The notes under the pieces were generated by a model. That model made no database searches and was not told where the DNA came from. It saw only the letters and a program-made list of their open reading frames with translations. This document shows positions 18,949 through 27,593 of a stretch of 64,000 nucleotides of DNA, piece after piece. The position numbers were made by a program, and so were the translations under genes. This DNA comes from Planctomicrobium piriforme (lineage in GTDB: Bacteria; Planctomycetota; Planctomycetia; Planctomycetales; Planctomycetaceae). How positions within the stretch are numbered: the stretch's first letter is position 1; every line of letters begins with the position of its first letter. The stretch covers positions 38,066 to 102,065 of the forward strand of contig CAMATH010000009.1 in NCBI GenBank assembly GCA_945860955.1, read 5' to 3'.

Positions 18949-21078
18949 TTATTTGCGTTGGAAGAGGTTGAGCAGGCCACGCTTCTTCGCAGGGGTGGCC
19001 GATTCGTCTTTCTCGGAATCTCGTTTGGAGTTCGGGCCGAGGCTGTCGCTGGCGTCGGTTAGGCTGGCGGAACCCGATTCGTCTTCGGTGTCGGTTTCGG
19101 CTTCGTCCTCAACCGGTCCCTGCGCGAAGTTCGTCCGCTTGGGGGGAGTCAGGTTCGGGAAGATGTTCGGAGCCTGTTCCTCGTTTCCGACGCGCACCTT
19201 GGTTTCACCCTTGGCGATCTCCGTATCGCCACTATTCGCCCGACGGTAGTACACCCGCCCGGCCTTGGGGAGCGCGTCGAACTCCAGGCGGCCTTCCAGG
19301 TTGGACTGTCGGTCGGCGGTCACCAGCATCTGCGCGATGTCAGGGTAGCTGCCGTCGAGTTTGCCAATCGCCCGCACCACGTCGGCGACGCGCGTTGAGC
19401 ATTGAACCTGCTGCGATTCGCGATTGGGCTCAAACCGGCTGATGGTCACCACATCGCTGCCCGACGGAGCGGTGATCAGGATCTTACCCGCCTGCAGACT
19501 GATGGGGGTTCGCAAGCGTTGATCGGCACCGAACAGTGTCAGTTCCGATTTACGATGTCGGGTCAAATGCACCATCGGTTCGCCCTGCGACTCGATCACG
19601 TAGAGTACGAACTCGGGACGGGGCTTCTTCTGTTTCGACTTTTCGCCATCCGGCGTTTCGAGGCTGCGAATCACGGAATCGCCATAGACCGACTCACCGC
19701 GAATGATCTCGTGGTTGCGGTCGACCAGTTCAAGGGCGCGGAACGCGCCGTAACGAGTCTCTGCACTCCAGACTTCCTTCGTCTTGCCATCCACCTCTTC
19801 GATTGTTGGCTGGGTCATCAGAGACCGGAGCGAGTCTTGAGTGGTCCGGTCACGATCGAGCGTGGCGAGGGCCGCCAGGGCGAACACGCGGAACGCCGGT
19901 TCGTTGCGGGCCGCCTCGGCCAGAATCTCTGAGCCCGACGGATCGCCCAAATAGGCGAGACCGTCCGCCGCATAGTAGCGGACTTCGGGGTCGGACTGTT
20001 GCAGACCTTCCCGCAGAATGAGCTTTGCCTCGGCGGTGCCGATCGCTTCAAGTTCCTGCGCGCCGCGCCCGGCGGTCGCCGGGTTGAACAGCATTTTCCG
20101 CAGGCGTTCCAGCCGTTCGCGCTGTTCGACAATGCTCTCGTTGATCGCGATCGCCCGCACGACGTGCAGGTAGTGCATGTAGTTTTCGCGGTATCGTTCG
20201 GGCACGCGGAGTTCGATGTACTGATCGGTCTTGGCTTTGGCCATGGGGATCTTGCGTCCCTGAACCATGTCGTAGAATCGTCGCCCGATCGCGTCGGCGA
20301 TACGTTCGGTCTGCCGACCACCTCGCAGGTCGTTCCGCAGGTAAAGTCCCAGCAATCGATCGGCCTTGGTCAGACCGCCGGTATAGACGCCCCCGCCCGG
20401 GATGCGACCGCGTTTCAGCACCGAGGCCTTGGAATCCTCGCCGACTTCACCCGTCGACAGCAGAATCGGACCTTCGGCTTTGCCCATCGTGTGGCCCGCT
20501 TTGGGGCCACGTCCGGGAACCATCGCCTGTTCGGCGAGATTCACGTCGAGCAAGTATCCGCCGCGCAGGCTGGTCGCCTCGGAGCTTTCCGGAATCGCGA
20601 CTTCAATGTCGAACCGTTCACCCACTCGAATCGTGGGGGGCAATGTCGCCCGTACGACCACAATGGTCTTGTTCGGATCTTGCAGAATCGACTGGGGATT
20701 TCGCACGCCCCGTTTGTGCATTTCCTCAATCAGCATTCGGCGGTACAGCGACGGGGGAGACTGACCTCCCGTGCCGTCGAGATTGACCACCAGACCGACC
20801 GCTTCGATTTGAATCGTATGCAGGCCGGTGACCGCCACCTGGTCGCCGATGAAGCTGAGCTTCCGGGCGCGAACTTCTTCGGTCTCGTCGAAGTCGGGCT
20901 TTTGCGCCCGCAGGCTGAACTTCTGACAGCCGGCGGCGGCGAAGCACAACGCAAGGCACAAGATCGGAGTCAGCCAGTGCCACGAGGCATGGAAACGGTC
21001 GGCAAAGTTGGACCGTGTGGATCGGTCGGCGTCGTGCGACGTCAACGCGGAATGCCGTCCCTGGCAATTCGTGGACAT
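18949..21078 (-). CDS. FlgI (flagellar P-ring)-domain lipoprotein with HEAT-like insert
   Basis: A 709-residue protein. A hydrophobic leader ending AAAGCQK suggests a lipoprotein. The middle third matches the P-ring protein FlgI: VTGLHTIQIEAVGLVVNLDGTGG, VVVRATLPPTIRVGERFDIEV, and LRGGYLLDVNL. This is followed by a helical region with HEAT-like repeats (RYYAADGLAYLGDPSG, FRVFALAALATLDRD). A second beta-rich part (ISLQAGKILITAPSG) and an acidic Ser/Glu tail complete it. No flagellar gene is nearby. Its stop codon abuts the smc start, implying one operon. Such proteins are recurrent in planctomycetes; an envelope role is likely but unproven. The ATG at 21078 is preferred over the TTG at 21087. 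Confidence 0.8.
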   Translation of the reverse strand: MSTNCQGRHSALTSHDADRSTRSNFADRFHASWHWLTPILCLALCFAAAGCQKFSLRAQKPDFDETEEVRARKLSFIGDQVAVTGLHTIQIEAVGLVVNLDGTGGQSPPSLYRRMLIEEMHKRGVRNPQSILQDPNKTIVVVRATLPPTIRVGERFDIEVAIPESSEATSLRGGYLLDVNLAEQAMVPGRGPKAGHTMGKAEGPILLSTGEVGEDSKASVLKRGRIPGGGVYTGGLTKADRLLGLYLRNDLRGGRQTERIADAIGRRFYDMVQGRKIPMAKAKTDQYIELRVPERYRENYMHYLHVVRAIAINESIVEQRERLERLRKMLFNPATAGRGAQELEAIGTAEAKLILREGLQQSDPEVRYYAADGLAYLGDPSGSEILAEAARNEPAFRVFALAALATLDRDRTTQDSLRSLMTQPTIEEVDGKTKEVWSAETRYGAFRALELVDRNHEIIRGESVYGDSVIRSLETPDGEKSKQKKPRPEFVLYVIESQGEPMVHLTRHRKSELTLFGADQRLRTPISLQAGKILITAPSGSDVVTISRFEPNRESQQVQCSTRVADVVRAIGKLDGSYPDIAQMLVTADRQSNLEGRLEFDALPKAGRVYYRRANSGDTEIAKGETKVRVGNEEQAPNIFPNLTPPKRTNFAQGPVEDEAETDTEDESGSASLTDASDSLGPNSKRDSEKDESATPAKKRGLLNLFQRK

Positions 21079-21215
21079 GAGCAGCAAGTCCTCTGGAAAA
21101 TGCGAACCCGCGAGAGCCGCGGCAGCAGAATCCGGAAAATGAGGCGGACGAGGTGGGAAAGACGCGAGGAGAAAGAGAGATGAGGGCCGACATATAAACC
21201 GAGATCAAAAACCGG

Positions 21216-21596
21216 TCAAGATGAAGTTCTCGTCCGACGTCGCCGACTGACGATCCACGCGTACACCGCTCCGTTCAATGCCACCACCAGAATCCCCAGT
21301 ACCAACTGCACCTCCCGGGTCAGACCGGCGGGATACATCACCGGAAGAATGGTCCGCGAGATGAAATCGCCCGCCTGTGCCTCTTGTCCCGCCAGTTCAC
21401 GAAGCCGATCTTCGACAGAGGTTAACGGACAGATGATGTTGCCGAATTCCACAAGCGCCCCCCAGGCGGCGGCTGGAAGATGCAACCAGATGACCCTGCG
21501 ATACCGCAGAACCAGCAGCCCCCCGAAGATGACAAACAACACGAAGCCGAAATGCAGCACCAGAACTGCGTCGGCGCAGACTTGATAGAAATTCAC
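21216..21596 (-). CDS. DUF2784 family membrane protein
   Basis: A 126-residue integral membrane protein with about three helices (residues 8-29, 38-55 and 95-115). DUF2784 hallmarks are present: ADAVLVLHFGFVLFVIFGG, HLPAAAWGALVEFGNIICPLT and a Glu-rich segment before FISRTILPVMYP. Function is unknown for the family. It sits alone between the FlgI-like operon and the DUF1549/DUF1553 gene, all on the minus strand. Confidence 0.88.
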   Translation of the reverse strand: MNFYQVCADAVLVLHFGFVLFVIFGGLLVLRYRRVIWLHLPAAAWGALVEFGNIICPLTSVEDRLRELAGQEAQAGDFISRTILPVMYPAGLTREVQLVLGILVVALNGAVYAWIVSRRRRTRTSS

Positions 21597-21639
21597 GGGG
21601 GCACCTGAATTGCTGGCTGCGGGGATCGCGATTTGGAAT

Positions 21640-21665
21640 CCGAGCCGCGCCCGTCACGAAGCGGT
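21640..21665. repeat. 26-base dispersed repeat, copy 1
   Basis: CCGAGCCGCGCCCGTCA followed by CGAAGCGGT. It matches the copy at 25930-25955 at 24 of 26 positions, in the same orientation. Both copies are intergenic. I recall GAGCCGCGCCCGT-type intergenic repeats as frequent in planctomycete genomes. Confidence 0.6.
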
Positions 21666-21713
21666 AATCGACTACCGCGTCCTGGCCACTTGCGGTTCGG
21701 CGTAAACGGCTGG

Positions 21714-24700
21714 TTACGGCACGTAGACAAACTCCCGCAGATTGAACATCGCGTGCGCCACATCTTTCCAAACCTCCAGGCTGCGGAGCGCGGCGGATCC
21801 GTCGACGCCATTCAGTTCCGCAAGCTGATTCGCCGCCGCGACAAATCGCTGTCGCTGTGCGGGCGTTGGCGGACGATTGACCGCCTGCTCGAACATCGCG
21901 TCGATCCGGTCGGCGATGGACGCGTCCGGGCGTTCAATCAGCCTCTTTCCCCAGAATTCCGCCTGCCCGATCACAAACGGATCGTTCAGCAGCGCCAGCG
22001 CCTGTCCGGGCACGTTCGTGACATCGCGTCGGCCCTGCGTGATTTTGCCACCGGGAAAATTGAACGCCTCGAGAAATTCGGGGGCTTCCATCAGGTTGTT
22101 CTTGATGTACACGCTGCGCCTGCCGTTGCCGTCAAGCGGGCCGGGAAACAGCCGGCGGTCGGCGTTCTCGCTCGCGCGAAACGGCTGCACGCTGTAGCCG
22201 AACGGAGTGCGGTCGAGTCTCCCTGAAACGGCGAGAATCGCGTCGCGTATTCCTTCGGCTTCGAGTCGCCGGGCCGGGTAGTGTTGCAGCAATCGATTCT
22301 GCGGATCCAATTCCTTGACCCCGATTCCAGGCTCGTGCGCGAGTTGAAAGGCCCGCGAACTGACGATGTGCCGAATCAGCACCTTGGTCGACCATCCCTC
22401 TTCAATAAAGCGCGCCGCCAGATAATCGAGCAATTCGGGATGACTGGGGAGTTCCCCCACATGCCCGAAATCGTCGACGGTTCGCACGAGACCCGCACCG
22501 AACAGGTGATGCCACACCCGATTGACCATTACGCGCGCGGTGAGGGGATTGGTGGGACTGGCGATTTCGTCGGCCAATCGCAACCGGCCGCTTCCCTCCG
22601 GACCGTACTGGCTCGCATCGCTTCCCAAGACCTCCAGATAGCGCCTTGGAACCGCTTCGCCCGGCCGATAGCTTTCGCCCCGGGTGAACACCGGTTGCGC
22701 GTAGCCAGCTCCCGCATCACCGATTCCAGGCGAAACACGGGGAATCGCCAGCGTCGACTCAAGTCGGCGGTATTCCGCGGTCAGCTCTGCCAGGCGGGGC
22801 GAGTCGGTCGTCTTCATGCGCAGCAAACCGCGACGAACCAGTGTGTCGAGCCAGAGTGAGTCTTCATCGGTTCCACTCCCTTCGGACCACACCTCAACCG
22901 CCTGGGCGATGCGCCCCGCATAACGATTGGCCAGTTCTGCAAGATCCGCGGGAACTTGCCCGGCGAACAGTGCCCGCAGGTGATCGACCCCTGGTTTGGG
23001 TGTCTCGGCCACGTCATGGACGACGACATGGGTGACGCCAAAGCACGATCGCGGATTCTCCGCCGCCTTCTCCCAGGGGAGCCGGTAGTTGCCACCATCT
23101 CCCCCCAAAGCGCTCAACTGATCGGGAAACTTGGGATTGTCGAACATGGTCACCAGCTCGGCATAGGTCCGCAGACTCAGACTGTCTTCGGGAATGTCGA
23201 ACGTCACCCAGTGTGGCTGGTCGCTGGTCAGGGCCCGGTAGTTGCGGTAGTTGAGCTGGCACATGCTCGAAACCAGGCGGACCGCGCTGCTCCGCTGTCC
23301 CAGCACATGCAGGCTGATCTTCTTGTTCGTGGGAGTGAGGACGGGGGAACGGAGAGCTCCATTCAGCCGATCGGAGTCCACGTGGGTGAACCAGCCTGCG
23401 GGGAGAATGCTGGTAATCGCGTTATCCCCCTCGGAGGCCACCCGCAATTCCCCGCTCACCGATGGCCCAGACCGCAATCCCTGTCCATCGTGCTGCCAGA
23501 GAGTCGCTGGATTGTGGCGAAAGTCGGCGAGCAACGCGAAGTTTGTCGTATTGAATTCGTGCCGCGCCCGGTCCTCTTTTTCAAACCGCTCGGCCAGCGT
23601 TCCCCACGCAACCGCGAATGCCTGGGGATCGAGATTTCTTTCGTCGGCGAGCAGCCGCCATGGTTCCAACGGGTTTTCCAAGGGAAGAGGCTCGGCGGGA
23701 AGGGCCGCGACCCAGGCGTCCAGACGAGCCACATTCAAACCGACGGCGCGCTGTTCCGCGTCAGCCAGTTTGGCCCGCTTCGCCCAGGCCGCCAGCAGAT
23801 AATTCGGAACCGCACCGGAATCCTGCTTCCACAGTTCCGCGAGTTCGCCGCGAATTTCGGATTTCAGCGTCCGAAGTCGCTCGACTGTGTCGGTGTTGAC
23901 GTCGGGCGTATCGAGCGTATGGCTGACGTAGCGTGAGCTGCGCAACATCCCCAGCATTCCGTAATAATCCCGCATCGAAATCGGGTCGAGCTTGTGGTCG
24001 TGACAGCGGGCGCAAGCCACCGTTGTCGCCTGAAACGCTTTGGTCAACGTGTCGATTTGATTGTCGTTGAGGTCGTAACCAATCTGTCGCAGGGCGATGC
24101 AGTCGTCATGATTCGCCTCTCCGAATCGGTAGAACGCCGTTCCGATCACCGATTCGTTAAACCGCTCGGCGGTATTCCACCGGGGATTGGGCAGCAAGTC
24201 CCCCGCGATCTGTTCGCGCACAAACTGGTCGTAGGGAACATCGGCGTTGAAGGCGCGAATCAGATAGTCGCGATACCGCCACGCGTGGTGAACTTCGTAG
24301 TTCCATTCATTGCCGTGCGTCTCGGTGAAGCGGACCACATCCATCCAATGCCGCGCCCAGCGTTCGCCAAAATGAACCGACCCCAGCAGGTGATCGACGA
24401 ACCGCGTCAACGCCGCGGGAGGAATTGGTGCCGTGTCCGATGCGGCGTCTGGTCGGGGATTCACCATTGAACCCCGCAGTTCATGGACATCCTTCAGAAA
24501 AACGGCGAGCTCTTCGTTTGTCGGCGGCAACCCCGTGAGAACCAAAGACAATCGTCGGGCGATCGTACGGGGGTCGGCGTTCGTGGCGGGAGACAGTCCC
24601 TGGCTTTCGAGTTTCGCGAGCAGGAACCGATCGACAGGATTGTCCGACCACTTTTCATCCTTGACCATCGGAACGGCTGGCTTCACGACCGGTTTGAGGC

Positions 24701-25169
24701 TCCACCAGTCGCGCCGTTCACGCAGCGTTTCTTCCCACGATTCGGGAAGGCGAACGGCAGGTGTTTCCTCGCGCGGATCGGGAGCGCCGAGTTTGACCCA
24801 TTCTTCGAACGTGGCGATCGCGTCAGCGGAGAGTTTCCCCTTCGGGGGCATTCGCAACGATTCGTCGGTATATCGAATCGCGGAGATCAGCAGGCTTTCG
24901 TCGACTTTTTGGGGGATCAACGCGGGACCGGTGTCTCCCCCCTTCTTCCAGCCCGCCCGACTGTCGAGCCGCAAGCCCCCGCCGAGTTTTTTCGAATCCG
25001 CCGAATGACATTCGTGGCAGTGCTGAACCAGCAGCGGCCGGACCCGTTTTTCGAAGAATTCGTCATTCGCGCCGGCAACCCGAGCGCAAAGAACGAAACT
25101 GAACGCCGCGAACCCAAGCGTGAGGACGGGTGTCAGCGAAACAGTTCGGCGGCGCAGTGTGTGATGCAT
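21714..25169 (-). CDS. PSD1/DUF1549/DUF1553 planctomycete cytochrome-c-type giant protein
   Basis: A 1151-residue secreted protein. The signal peptide (MHHTLRRRTVSLTPVL) is followed by the planctomycete cytochrome C domain with a c-haem motif CHECH in VQHCHECHSADSKKLGGGL. Next come DUF1549 (PVDRFLLAKLESQGL, then ARRLSLVLTGLPPT; FGERWARHWMDVVR) and, C-terminally, DUF1553 (NPLTARVMVNRVWHHLFG, HPELLDYLAARFIE, ILAVSGRLD). The middle (about 640-790) is a concanavalin/discoidin-like insert. Members usually pair with a DUF1501 gene; none is adjacent here. The DUF functions are unknown. The start ATG at 25169 is chosen because the leader begins there; the frame extends upstream without homology. Confidence 0.93.
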   Translation of the reverse strand: MHHTLRRRTVSLTPVLTLGFAAFSFVLCARVAGANDEFFEKRVRPLLVQHCHECHSADSKKLGGGLRLDSRAGWKKGGDTGPALIPQKVDESLLISAIRYTDESLRMPPKGKLSADAIATFEEWVKLGAPDPREETPAVRLPESWEETLRERRDWWSLKPVVKPAVPMVKDEKWSDNPVDRFLLAKLESQGLSPATNADPRTIARRLSLVLTGLPPTNEELAVFLKDVHELRGSMVNPRPDAASDTAPIPPAALTRFVDHLLGSVHFGERWARHWMDVVRFTETHGNEWNYEVHHAWRYRDYLIRAFNADVPYDQFVREQIAGDLLPNPRWNTAERFNESVIGTAFYRFGEANHDDCIALRQIGYDLNDNQIDTLTKAFQATTVACARCHDHKLDPISMRDYYGMLGMLRSSRYVSHTLDTPDVNTDTVERLRTLKSEIRGELAELWKQDSGAVPNYLLAAWAKRAKLADAEQRAVGLNVARLDAWVAALPAEPLPLENPLEPWRLLADERNLDPQAFAVAWGTLAERFEKEDRARHEFNTTNFALLADFRHNPATLWQHDGQGLRSGPSVSGELRVASEGDNAITSILPAGWFTHVDSDRLNGALRSPVLTPTNKKISLHVLGQRSSAVRLVSSMCQLNYRNYRALTSDQPHWVTFDIPEDSLSLRTYAELVTMFDNPKFPDQLSALGGDGGNYRLPWEKAAENPRSCFGVTHVVVHDVAETPKPGVDHLRALFAGQVPADLAELANRYAGRIAQAVEVWSEGSGTDEDSLWLDTLVRRGLLRMKTTDSPRLAELTAEYRRLESTLAIPRVSPGIGDAGAGYAQPVFTRGESYRPGEAVPRRYLEVLGSDASQYGPEGSGRLRLADEIASPTNPLTARVMVNRVWHHLFGAGLVRTVDDFGHVGELPSHPELLDYLAARFIEEGWSTKVLIRHIVSSRAFQLAHEPGIGVKELDPQNRLLQHYPARRLEAEGIRDAILAVSGRLDRTPFGYSVQPFRASENADRRLFPGPLDGNGRRSVYIKNNLMEAPEFLEAFNFPGGKITQGRRDVTNVPGQALALLNDPFVIGQAEFWGKRLIERPDASIADRIDAMFEQAVNRPPTPAQRQRFVAAANQLAELNGVDGSAALRSLEVWKDVAHAMFNLREFVYVP

Positions 25170-25440
25170 GGCTGTCGGTTCAGAATCGGTCGTCGAAGCA
25201 GGAGAGCTTGTGTGCCGCCATTGTCGCTGGTGGGCTACGGCTTTTGTAGCGATGACGCACTGCGGCGTCGCACGGGTTGTGGAACCGGCGGCGCACTCAT
25301 TGTCGCGGACTGCGATGAGTGGTGAAGACGAACTCGACGAGAAAACCAGTTTACGTTCGCCAGGGTATTCCCCCACCACGACAGGCTGCTAGAATTCACC
25401 GAGAGCAAATGGTACACCAGATCCGCTCATCGAGTCAGTC

Positions 25441-25446
25441 AGGAGG
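25441..25446 (+). promoter_or_regulatory. Strong Shine-Dalgarno for the MoaD/ThiS-like gene
   Basis: AGGAGG five bases before the ATG at 25452. It is one of the best ribosome-binding sites in the window and decides for the longer form of the protein over the internal ATG at 25647. Confidence 0.7.
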
Positions 25447-25451
25447 TTGAA

Positions 25452-25910
25452 ATGGCGACTTGCTGCAAGAACCGCCGCCGACCGTTTTCCTCGACGGCCA
25501 GTGAAACGTTGTGTGGGAAGACCGAGAATCAAATTCGGTTGGGGCGGGATCGCGCTTTGCGGGACCCGCTGACTCGGTCGCTGGCGGCTGGAATTCCCTG
25601 GGGGACGTATTCGATCGAGCGGCATCCTCACACCGGACGTCCCATCATGGTCTCTGTGTTCATTCCCCCGGCGTGGCGTGATTTGTCGGGGGATGTGGTC
25701 GAGGTTTCGATTGAAGCGGGAACGATTCGGCAATTGGTGAACGCGCTGGAAGAACGCTTTCCGGGAATGCGCGAACGGGCTGTCGAAGACGACGCGCTGC
25801 GCCCCGGTCTCGCGGTGGCGATCAATGGTTCGGTCTCGCGGTTGGGTTTGCGACAGCGCGTGCCCGCCGGCGCGGAAGTTCACTTCCTGCCCGCTCTTGG
25901 CGGTGGCTGA
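25452..25910 (+). CDS. MoaD/ThiS-type ubiquitin-like protein with N-terminal extension
   Basis: The C-terminal 87 residues, beginning MVSVFIPPAWRDL, look like a beta-grasp sulfur-carrier protein. There is a first strand, an ALEERFPGMRERAVEDD helix as in MoaD, GLAVAINGSVSRLG, and a C-terminal LGGG that ends in the Gly-Gly needed for thiocarboxylation, with one extra glycine. The first 65 residues (MATCCKNRRRPF, then GIPWGTYSIERHP) are not part of that fold and were not recognised. The ATG at 25452 has a strong ribosome-binding site, so they are probably translated. No E1-like (MoeB/ThiF) or target enzyme is adjacent, so the sulfur acceptor pathway is unknown. Confidence 0.72.
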   Translation: MATCCKNRRRPFSSTASETLCGKTENQIRLGRDRALRDPLTRSLAAGIPWGTYSIERHPHTGRPIMVSVFIPPAWRDLSGDVVEVSIEAGTIRQLVNALEERFPGMRERAVEDDALRPGLAVAINGSVSRLGLRQRVPAGAEVHFLPALGGG

Positions 25911-25929
25911 CTCGGTTGGAGGAACTCGC

Positions 25930-25955
25930 CCGAGCCGCGCCCGTCAGGAGGCGGT
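25930..25955. repeat. 26-base dispersed repeat, copy 2
   Basis: CCGAGCCGCGCCCGTCA followed by GGAGGCGGT, 24 of 26 identical to 21640-21665. It begins 20 bases after the MoaD/ThiS-like stop codon, in the 3' untranslated region. Confidence 0.6.
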
Positions 25956-25975
25956 CTTCGGCCACCGCCTTCACA

Positions 25976-26011
25976 CTGGCGCGGCACTGCGCCAGCACCG
26001 CGTTTTTTCCG
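25976..26011 (+). terminator. Possible terminator of the MoaD/ThiS-like gene
   Basis: CTGGCGC (25976-25982), loop GGCACT, GCGCCAG (25989-25995): seven perfect pairs, followed after CACCGCG by TTTTTT. The gap between stem and T-run makes it imperfect as an intrinsic terminator. Confidence 0.4.
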
Positions 26012-26327
26012 CGTGGACAGTGTCCCTGGAAATCGACACACGAATTCCAGGGACGAACTTTTTCAACGGCCCGCTTCGGCGCTAGGGTCACGCGAACTCC
26101 AACCGCAGTGTCCGTTGACGCTCACACAGCCGACTCGCTTTGCTCACTGGCCATGGCACCCAATTGAGCCCGTAAGCGAGCTGTTGACTCTTTTTGCCTA
26201 CGTGCCGGCGTTTTGCTTACGTTCCAACAATTTTCTATCGCGTGATCCTTTTCGTGAACCAGGCTGACGGGTCTCACGACTGTGTGGGTGAAGCCAATCC
26301 GTCCCGCACTCTCCCCCGTTCCCCGCC

Positions 26328-26915
26328 ATGCCACGCTCTCCCGAAGAAATCGCCGACGAGTTGCTGGTGTTGAGATGCCAGCGTCGCGATCCCGGGGCGT
26401 GGGACGAGCTCGTGTCGCGTTTCCACGACCGGCTGTTCTACTTCGTTCGACGCCTGGTCACCGATGAAGACCGCGCCGGGCAGTTGATTCAGGACGCCTG
26501 GCTGCAGATCATTCGCAGCCTGCAATCGTTGAGACGGGCCGAGCGATTGACCCCGTGGCTGTACACAATCGTTCGGCGGACGGTACTCAACGAAATCCGA
26601 CGTGCCTATGCGACGCCCGAGGAACTCGCGGGGGATTCACTCGATGGTTTCCCCCTACCCGAGACCGAGTCCAATCCGACGAGCGCATTCGAGAATGCCG
26701 AACTGGTGCATTACGGTTTGAGCCGACTCGGACTCGTGGAACGCGAGGTCTTGACGCTGTTCTTCCTCGAAGAAATGTCGATCGAGGAAGTGGCGACCGT
26801 TCTCGAGATTCCCCCGGGAACCGTGAAGTCGCGATTGGCGCGGGCCCGCGGGGAATTGCGACAGATTCTGGAGCGTGACGGCAACTCTCCCGCATTCGAA
26901 GTGAATTCACGATGA
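26328..26915 (+). CDS. RNA polymerase sigma factor, sigma-70 ECF-like
   Basis: A 195-residue sigma factor with region 2 (AWDELVSRFHDRLFYFVRRL, then DAWLQIIRSLQSL) and region 4 (GLVERE, LFFLEEMSIEEVATVLEIP, GTVKSRLARARGELR). There is no region 1 or 3. The lineage resembles the expanded ECF groups of planctomycetes. Its last four bases overlap the ATG of the next gene (ATGA), a membrane protein. That arrangement is typical of a sigma factor and its membrane-bound regulator, but the partner has no recognisable anti-sigma domain. Regulated genes are unknown. Confidence 0.9.
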   Translation: MPRSPEEIADELLVLRCQRRDPGAWDELVSRFHDRLFYFVRRLVTDEDRAGQLIQDAWLQIIRSLQSLRRAERLTPWLYTIVRRTVLNEIRRAYATPEELAGDSLDGFPLPETESNPTSAFENAELVHYGLSRLGLVEREVLTLFFLEEMSIEEVATVLEIPPGTVKSRLARARGELRQILERDGNSPAFEVNSR

Positions 26916-27472
26916 ACCCACATCACGCTTTTCGCGACCGGCTGTTGTCGGCCGAGTCGATTTCTTCCGCAGACCGCCGTGATCAAATTGAACAGGAGAT
27001 TCGTCAGATGCTTACGAAACAACTCACTGCCCCCAAAAAACTGGCCATGGGGATCGTTCTGATTGGCTCACTCGCCGGCGCGGCCACGAGTGGCTACCTG
27101 GCGCTGACCGAACCGAACCTTCCGCCACTCCCACGAATTGGCCTCGGGACGGGAACGCTGTTCGGATTGGCCTGGGCCGTTTCCGTTGGAACGATTTTGA
27201 AAAAGGGGGCGATTGACTTGAAACGGGACGCCCGCCGAACGGCGCAAATGGTCTGGGGGTTCACGGTGTTGATGATGGTCTTCTTTTTGGTGGCGGGAAT
27301 GACGGCCGCCGACGGCGTTCGGGGCCTGATGATGATCGCCCAGGCTCTGGCGTTTCTGATCATGGCCGGAGTCTACTGGGTGAGTCACCGCATCGAAGAA
27401 GCGGAACTCAACGTGAAAGAACAGATGTTGCGACTGGAGCTGCAACTGGCCGAGCTGTCGAACAAACAGTAA
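26912..27472 (+). CDS. Four-helix membrane protein coupled to the sigma factor
   Basis: A 186-residue protein. The N-terminal 40 residues are soluble and charged (RDQIEQEIRQMLTKQ). Four membrane segments follow, near 44-64, 72-94, 112-133 and 137-156, then a C-terminal amphipathic, coiled-coil-like tail (EEAELNVKEQMLRLELQ). The ATG at 26912 overlaps the sigma factor stop, so translation is coupled. The topology would suit a membrane anti-sigma factor or signal sensor, but no zinc anti-sigma (ZAS, HxxxCxxC) motif is present. Function is inferred only from context. Confidence 0.75.
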   Translation: MNPHHAFRDRLLSAESISSADRRDQIEQEIRQMLTKQLTAPKKLAMGIVLIGSLAGAATSGYLALTEPNLPPLPRIGLGTGTLFGLAWAVSVGTILKKGAIDLKRDARRTAQMVWGFTVLMMVFFLVAGMTAADGVRGLMMIAQALAFLIMAGVYWVSHRIEEAELNVKEQMLRLELQLAELSNKQ

Positions 27473-27593
27473 ACCCTCGTCTTGCGCCACCGTTTTGGCA
27501 ACACATTGGGGGTTCAGAGGGAGATTGGGGGAACAATCGCTACACTACTTCCGACCTGCGATTCGTCCGCCCCGTTCCCGTTGCCTCACGACC

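Larger units (their letters stand above)
25911..26327. other. Intergenic region before the sigma factor gene
   Basis: 417 bases with no convincing gene. It holds the second 26-base repeat (25930-25955) and the hairpin at 25976. The remainder is A/T-richer near 26200-26250 (TTTTCTATCG, TTTTCGTGAACC) and could contain the sigma gene promoter; I could not assign -35/-10 boxes. Confidence 0.5.

Noticed and set aside
18949..21078. Reading the FlgI-domain protein as evidence for a flagellum
   Set aside because: No other flagellar gene is present and the domain is embedded in a longer lipoprotein with HEAT-like repeats; it is a family relative rather than a P-ring component on present evidence.
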